Below are positions 6,975 to 10,510 of a DNA stretch of 10,510 bases, in pieces (the first letter of the stretch is position 1; every line of letters starts with the position of its first letter). Position numbers and translations under genes: made by a program. Below the pieces are notes generated by a model, which saw nothing but the letters and a program-made list of their open reading frames with translations, was not told the DNA's origin and searched no databases. This DNA is from Thermoplasmata archaeon (GTDB taxonomy: Archaea > Thermoplasmatota > Thermoplasmata > Thermoplasmatales > Thermoplasmataceae), in assembly GCA_021797055.1 (NCBI GenBank), contig JAKAAI010000062.1:1-10510 (forward strand). The letters are read 5' to 3'.

Positions 6975-7569
6975 TTCCAGGAGATCGTCTGCTGACAGAT
7001 ATATAGATGCGATATCAAAGCCATTCATGGGATTCAGCCCAAACTCGCTTTCAGTAATCTCGACGATATTTGCACTGCTATTCGGGATACTCTACTACAT
7101 AGGGAGGATTTTCCTTGTATTCGCGATTATATCCCTGATTCTTTCAGCACTTCTGGATGCAGTAGACGGAAAAGTTGCAAGGACCAGGAATCTTGCTTCC
7201 AAGAAAGGGGATCTGGTTGACCATTTCCTAGACCGTGTTTCGGATATATTCATTATATCTGGTATAGGTCTCAGTGCTTATGCGGGCTCAACATATGCGC
7301 TGCTCGGCCTTGAGGGGGTTCTACTCACAAGCTACATGGGAACACAGAGCCAGGCACTCGGTATTGGAAGGGATTATTCTGGCCTTATGGGGCGGGCTGA
7401 TCGGCTGGTCGCTGTGCTTGCCTTCACACTGATCCAGATTGTCCTGCCATTCCACTATTATGTATACCATGTATCATTGACACCTTCAACAATCCTTCTT
7501 CTATGGTTTTTCATAGCAGGAAACATAACAGCTGTACAGAGATTCTCCAGTGCTTTCCAAAAGTTATGA
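6964..7569 (+). CDS. CDP-alcohol phosphatidyltransferase family, probable archaetidylinositol phosphate synthase
   Basis: This is an integral membrane enzyme that replaces CMP in a CDP-activated lipid with a polar head group. Its 201 residues carry the full family motif DxxDGxxARx8Gx3Dx3D: D65, D68, G69, A72, R73, G82, D86 and D90. The first two aspartates lie at the end of a hydrophobic helix and the last two begin the next one. About six hydrophobic segments are visible: 27-46, 48-64, 92-105, 112-124, and two long ones towards the C-terminus. The best guess is the archaeal enzyme that joins CDP-archaeol and inositol-1-phosphate to give archaetidylinositol phosphate. Glycerol phosphate or serine as acceptor is not excluded by sequence alone. 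AGGAG at 6951-6955, eight bases before the ATG, supports this start. The gene overlaps the kinase gene by 11 bases and overlaps the end of glmM, on the opposite strand, by 6 bases. Confidence 0.88.
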   Translation: MGLDSRRSSADRYIDAISKPFMGFSPNSLSVISTIFALLFGILYYIGRIFLVFAIISLILSALLDAVDGKVARTRNLASKKGDLVDHFLDRVSDIFIISGIGLSAYAGSTYALLGLEGVLLTSYMGTQSQALGIGRDYSGLMGRADRLVAVLAFTLIQIVLPFHYYVYHVSLTPSTILLLWFFIAGNITAVQRFSSAFQKL

Positions 7570-8934
7570 ATTCCCTGTCATAAGGTTTGAGATTCTAGAG
7601 ACATAGCTCTCTGCCAGTTTTTCTGCTTTCTCCTCTGAAGACCCCTGGGCATAAATTCGAATTATAGGTTCAGTACCGGATGGCCGGATAAGTACCCACT
7701 CTTTACCGTTAATTATCTTGATTCCATCTGTTCTGTCAATATCCCGCCCTGAGAATTCACCTGTTATTTTTTCCGATAGTCTTTCCCACTTTTCCGTCAC
7801 CTTGAGGGATTTCTTTGACAGGAAATAAGGTGGAAGCTTTGAAATGCTTTCAGATATTGGAACGCCTGATCTGGAAACAAATGACAGTACCAACGCTGCA
7901 GTCATTGCACCATCCCGGCAGAACTGGTGAGCGGGATAGATGATACCTCCGTTTTCCTCCCCTCCGATTGCCGCTCTCAGTTCAATCATCTTTCTGGAAA
8001 CGATGGGTGCACCCACCTTGGTGCGAACCAGTTTTGCACCGTTCTCCTCACATATCTCTGATATGCAGTCTGAGCTGCTAACAGGTGTTACAACCGTATC
8101 ACCGCTTCTTGCAACATGTTTCACTATAAGTGAAAGCATCCTGTCTCCATCAATGAAATTGCCCTTTTCATCTATGAATACGGCCCTGTCAGCGTCACCA
8201 TCGTGTGCTATGCCAATATCAAAACCTCTCTGTTTTATCAGAGAAATCAGAGCACCGAGGTTTTCCGGTTTTGGTTCAGATTCCCTTGAAGTGAATTTTC
8301 CATCTGGATTGCAGTTCAATGTTACAGTCCGGATTCCTAATGCAGAAAGTAGCATTGGCGTTGTGTGAAATGACGCACCGTTTCCTGCATCAAATGCTAC
8401 CCTTAGATCTGCGGCTGATATTGCACCGGTATCAGTATGAGACAGTATTCCACGTATATATGTATAGGGTGCGCTGTTGTCATTTATTATCCTGCCACAT
8501 TTTGACCATTCAGTCCTTTTGAATACTTTATCAGCATAAATCCCCTCTATCATGGCTTCGTCGTCAGATCCCAGCTCAGTTCCATCCTTATCGATACATT
8601 TTATGCCATTGAACTGTGGCGGGTTATGTGAGGCTGTTATCATTACACCATATACGCCCATCAGCTTGCAGTAGTACTGGAGAGCCGGGGTTGGAAGTAT
8701 ACCGAGATGAATTACGTCTTTACCGCATGCCATAAGACCTGATTCTACAGCGGACAGGATCATATCACCAGTCTGCCTTGTATCGCGTGCAATGGCAACC
8801 CTGTCTGTGGAAAAGAACGTTCCCGCTGAAAAACCAATGCCCTGGGAAAACTCCGTAGTTAGATCAATGTTTGGAACACCCCTTATACCGTTAGTCCCGA
8901 ATAATTTGGGCGCTTTCTTAGTGTTTTCTGCCAT
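7564..8934 (-). CDS. glmM: Phosphoglucosamine mutase / phosphohexomutase (archaeal GlmM type)
   Basis: This enzyme interconverts hexosamine or hexose 6- and 1-phosphates, most likely glucosamine-6-P to glucosamine-1-P on the route to UDP-GlcNAc. It has 456 residues in the four-domain alpha-D-phosphohexomutase fold. Visible are LFGTNGIRG (11-19), the catalytic phosphoserine loop TASHNPPQFNG (100-110, S102), the magnesium loop DGDADR (245-250), the sugar-binding loop GEENGG (325-330) and the phosphate-binding RPSGTEP (417-423). GEENGG is the archaeal form; bacterial GlmM usually has a variant of it. Archaeal relatives may also act on mannose or glucose phosphates, so substrate range is uncertain. 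The ATG at 8934 is preferred over an upstream TTG (8949) because it gives a family-like start and a TATA-like stretch at 8953-8962 lies about 24 bases before it. It follows the glycosyltransferase by 33 bases and could feed it UDP-sugar precursors. Confidence 0.93.
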   Translation of the reverse strand: MAENTKKAPKLFGTNGIRGVPNIDLTTEFSQGIGFSAGTFFSTDRVAIARDTRQTGDMILSAVESGLMACGKDVIHLGILPTPALQYYCKLMGVYGVMITASHNPPQFNGIKCIDKDGTELGSDDEAMIEGIYADKVFKRTEWSKCGRIINDNSAPYTYIRGILSHTDTGAISAADLRVAFDAGNGASFHTTPMLLSALGIRTVTLNCNPDGKFTSRESEPKPENLGALISLIKQRGFDIGIAHDGDADRAVFIDEKGNFIDGDRMLSLIVKHVARSGDTVVTPVSSSDCISEICEENGAKLVRTKVGAPIVSRKMIELRAAIGGEENGGIIYPAHQFCRDGAMTAALVLSFVSRSGVPISESISKLPPYFLSKKSLKVTEKWERLSEKITGEFSGRDIDRTDGIKIINGKEWVLIRPSGTEPIIRIYAQGSSEEKAEKLAESYVSRISNLMTGNS

Positions 8935-8952
8935 GAGAAACAATGCCAAGAC

Positions 8953-8962
8953 AATATAATAA
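8953..8962 (-). promoter_or_regulatory. TATA-like element before glmM
   Basis: On the minus strand the spacer between the glycosyltransferase stop and glmM reads TTATTATATT. It is centred about 24 bases before the ATG at 8934, near the spacing for a leaderless transcript, and no Shine-Dalgarno match is visible before that ATG. It may give glmM its own promoter within the operon. It could also be just an A/T-rich spacer. Confidence 0.35.
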
Positions 8963-8967
8963 TTTGA

Positions 8968-10056
8968 TTAGTTTGATGGTTGCCGGGTAAGATCATAATC
9001 ATTACCCCGCCATGTGATATTATTCATTCTTGATGCTTTCAACAGGTTATACATGGAAATGAATGGTATAATCAGTGCAATGATGAACACAGATAAAGAA
9101 GGCTTATGGTAATTTTCTACGTTCCTCACAGCGAAAAGAAGGTATGGAATGATCAATACGATAAACAGTGTGGAATAAAGAACGGCAAAAATAATTGAGC
9201 CTATCAGCAGAATTATCTGAGATCCATAAAAAAGAAGACCGTACCAGAGTATTGATCTGCTGGCACTGATTGATAGAGCAGTTTCCCGGTTAGACCACTC
9301 CCTGAATGTCTGGAAATCGTCAGGTGAATATATATTCGGCGCAGCTTTCATGACATAGTGTATATCAAGGCCAAGTTTCTTAACAATGCGCATTATTGCA
9401 ACGTCATCAGACACATGTTTTTTAAAAAATTCAATGTTTTCGGATGTGAGAATTTCGGACCTGAATGCCATTGAGCCACCCCATACAAATCTGGTAATCC
9501 TTGACTGCATGAGACCAATTCCCACAAGACCCCAGACAGACTTAATTCTGGACCATAGTCCTGACACCGGTATAAAGTGCGGAAATGTCGTTGATACACC
9601 TATCTTACTATCTGTCAAAGGAGGAATGAGTGATGAAAGCCAGTCCGTCCCAAATGTTGCATCTGAGTCGGCGACAGCATAAACATCATATCCAGTTGTG
9701 TTTTCGAATGCTGTTGCAATCGCCCTCACCTTTCCACTGCATGATGCACAGGAAGATGAGCTGATCATGTAGCTGATATCCAGGTCTTTAAGGATAGGCA
9801 GAACTGGTTCCTCATCTGAGTCAATTACAGCAAGAATTTCAAAATTCTTATAATTCTGGTTCTTTAGTGATAAAAGATTCTCTTTAATTGTTGGATCAAG
9901 GCCCTTGATAGGGACAATAAGAAGCGTTCTCGGTTGAAAATCCTGAAACTTTGTATCTTTATAGCGTTTCCTGAACGAAATCGCCATCTGACCGGCAAAT
10001 ATCAATAAAAGAAGGAAAAGGATAAATATGTTTACTATTGTTAACTGAAAATGCAT
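8968..10056 (-). CDS. Membrane-bound family 2 glycosyltransferase, GT21/HpnI-like
   Basis: This is a processive-type GT-A glycosyltransferase anchored in the membrane, acting on a lipid acceptor with the catalytic side in the cytoplasm. It has 362 residues. An N-terminal helix (5-26) is followed by a GT-A domain beginning TLLIVPIKGLD (44-54). Then come VIDSDEE (78-83), the nucleotide-sugar/metal motif ADSDA (129-133), SDDVAI (216-221, candidate catalytic base) and QTFREW (249-254), which resembles the (Q/R)xxRW signature of ceramide glucosyltransferases. Three C-terminal hydrophobic segments follow (about 268-292, 294-311 and 321-336). This layout matches the GT21/HpnI-type branch, where the acceptor is a ceramide or other lipid. 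Ceramide is not expected in archaea, so an archaeal ether lipid or polyprenol is more likely; that is inference. It starts two bases after the aEF1B stop and precedes glmM. A short stretch, SSSSCASCSGK (99-109), holds paired cysteines of unknown meaning. Confidence 0.8.
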   Translation of the reverse strand: MHFQLTIVNIFILFLLLLIFAGQMAISFRKRYKDTKFQDFQPRTLLIVPIKGLDPTIKENLLSLKNQNYKNFEILAVIDSDEEPVLPILKDLDISYMISSSSCASCSGKVRAIATAFENTTGYDVYAVADSDATFGTDWLSSLIPPLTDSKIGVSTTFPHFIPVSGLWSRIKSVWGLVGIGLMQSRITRFVWGGSMAFRSEILTSENIEFFKKHVSDDVAIMRIVKKLGLDIHYVMKAAPNIYSPDDFQTFREWSNRETALSISASRSILWYGLLFYGSQIILLIGSIIFAVLYSTLFIVLIIPYLLFAVRNVENYHKPSLSVFIIALIIPFISMYNLLKASRMNNITWRGNDYDLTRQPSN

Positions 10057-10058
10057 AT

Positions 10059-10325
10059 CTAAACTAGAGAGACCTCGTCGGTATCAACCTGGCCAACACC
10101 ATGCGTAGCCTGTATTGCAGACTCCACGGATCCTATTTTTCCCTCTTCATCTGGTACGATAACCTCAAGTCTAAGTGCCTTAAGGCCAAATGCAAGTTCC
10201 TGTTCCTCTATCTTATTGAGGGTGCATATATTCGACAGATTTCTCCTCAGATCCTCTTTCAGTTTCCTGACATCAGTTTCCGGGCTTTCCGGAAGAACTT
10301 TCATAATAGCTGCTACGTCACCCAT
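10059..10325 (-). CDS. Translation elongation factor aEF1B (EF-1 beta), GDP exchange factor for aEF1A
   Basis: This small factor releases GDP from elongation factor 1A so that it can bind the next aminoacyl-tRNA. It has 88 residues, the family length. It opens with MGDVAAIMKVLPESPETD (1-18), an almost canonical aEF1B start, followed by a charged helix KLKEDLRRNL and then IEEQELAFGLKALRLEVIVP (39-58), the conserved core that contacts the partner. It ends in SAIQATHGVGQVDTDEVSLV. The frame continues upstream to an ATG at 10433, but those residues only restate the zinc-ribbon gene in another frame, so the ATG at 10325 is the true start. It begins 8 bases after the zinc-ribbon stop and ends 2 bases before the glycosyltransferase ATG, so all three are probably co-transcribed. 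The assignment is firm. Confidence 0.96.
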   Translation of the reverse strand: MGDVAAIMKVLPESPETDVRKLKEDLRRNLSNICTLNKIEEQELAFGLKALRLEVIVPDEEGKIGSVESAIQATHGVGQVDTDEVSLV

Positions 10326-10333
10326 CTCTACCA

Positions 10334-10501
10334 CTATGGCCCGGTGAATGAACATTTTGAGCAGGTATACTTCGTGGAATGCTCCCTGCAACTGTCGCAT
10401 CTTCCAATTTCCTCTTCTCCACAGGCTGGGCACATGAAAATAGAGAAACCACGATCTACTAAACCTTCACCGCATGACGTACATGTATTCTTCGACGACA
10501 A
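10334..10501 (-). CDS. Small zinc-ribbon protein with four CxxC pairs (HVO_2753-like), encoded beside aEF1B
   Basis: This 55-residue protein belongs to the archaeal zinc-finger family usually found directly upstream of the aEF1B gene and thought to bind nucleic acid. Four CxxC knuckles are evenly placed: CTSC (7-10), CPAC (24-27), CDSC (35-38) and CSKC (47-50), enough to hold two zinc ions. The C-terminus SFTGP is the family's typical FxGP end. I used a TTG at 10501 as start, giving MSSKNTCTSCG, because it gives a family-like length. The frame stays open to the window edge at 10510, so a start just outside is possible, and no Shine-Dalgarno match is visible in the nine bases present. The stop lies 8 bases before aEF1B. 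The family is firm from the cysteine pattern; the molecular role is not established by this sequence. Confidence 0.85.
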   Translation of the reverse strand: MSSKNTCTSCGEGLVDRGFSIFMCPACGEEEIGRCDSCREHSTKYTCSKCSFTGP

Positions 10502-10510
10502 TAAATAGCC

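Noticed and set aside
7940..8368. 142-codon open frame on the plus strand opposite glmM
   Set aside because: It is the antisense shadow of a well-conserved enzyme, rich in S and P, with no recognisable domain or ribosome site.
8935..8949. TTG start at 8949 for glmM
   Set aside because: It would add MALFL; the ATG at 8934 fits homologues and the TATA-like spacing better.
10326..10433. Upstream extension of aEF1B to ATG 10433
   Set aside because: The extra 36 residues have no aEF1B similarity and are an out-of-frame reading of the zinc-ribbon gene.

Overview
The window reads as archaeal chromosome, most likely from the Thermoplasmata (Thermoplasmatales-like). The gene set is archaeal: a Hel308 helicase, the tRNA modifiers Trm5 and TiaS, an AK6/Fap7-type kinase, an archaetidylinositol-phosphate-type synthase, aEF1B and its usual zinc-ribbon neighbour. 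Arginine is often written AGG, and several genes have a TATA-like box about 26 bases before the start codon, as expected for leaderless transcripts. The order-level assignment is an inference from gene content and style. There are no insertion sequences, CRISPR arrays, phage genes or RNA genes, and no gene-free stretch longer than 300 bases.

Layout. (1) Positions 1-868, plus strand: the C-terminal part of a major facilitator transporter cut by the window edge. (2) 897-1316, minus strand: a short DtxR/MntR-family metal-dependent regulator, convergent with the transporter and divergent from the helicase. The 75-88 bases between regulator and helicase hold a palindromic TATA element and a TTAG-N7-CTAA inverted repeat, a good candidate autoregulatory operator. 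(3) 1404-7569, plus strand: hel308, trm5, uppS, tiaS, an AK6/Fap7-like kinase and a CDP-alcohol phosphatidyltransferase, tightly spaced or overlapping and probably one operon, perhaps with an extra promoter before uppS. (4) 7564-10501, minus strand, read right to left: zinc-ribbon protein, aEF1B, a membrane GT2/GT21-like glycosyltransferase, and glmM. The two blocks meet tail to tail with a 6-base overlap.

The genes fall into three themes. The first is DNA repair (Hel308). The second is translation: m1G37 by Trm5, agm2C34 by TiaS, the ribosome-maturation-type kinase AK6/Fap7, aEF1B and the zinc-ribbon protein. The third is membrane lipid and glycan precursors: polyprenyl diphosphate by UppS, inositol phospholipid by the CDP-alcohol transferase, glucosamine-1-phosphate by GlmM, and a membrane glycosyltransferase of unknown acceptor.

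The most notable observation is that trm5 has no ATG, GTG or TTG able to start its conserved N-terminal domain. The open frame and homology place the start at an ATA codon (3452-3454) that overlaps the hel308 stop as ATAA and is preceded by a well-spaced GAGG. A caller restricted to ATG/GTG/TTG would start at 3650 and lose 66 residues, including most of the tRNA-binding D1 domain. Apart from this and the regulator control region, the window looks like ordinary core-gene territory, and I see no clear new multi-gene system.
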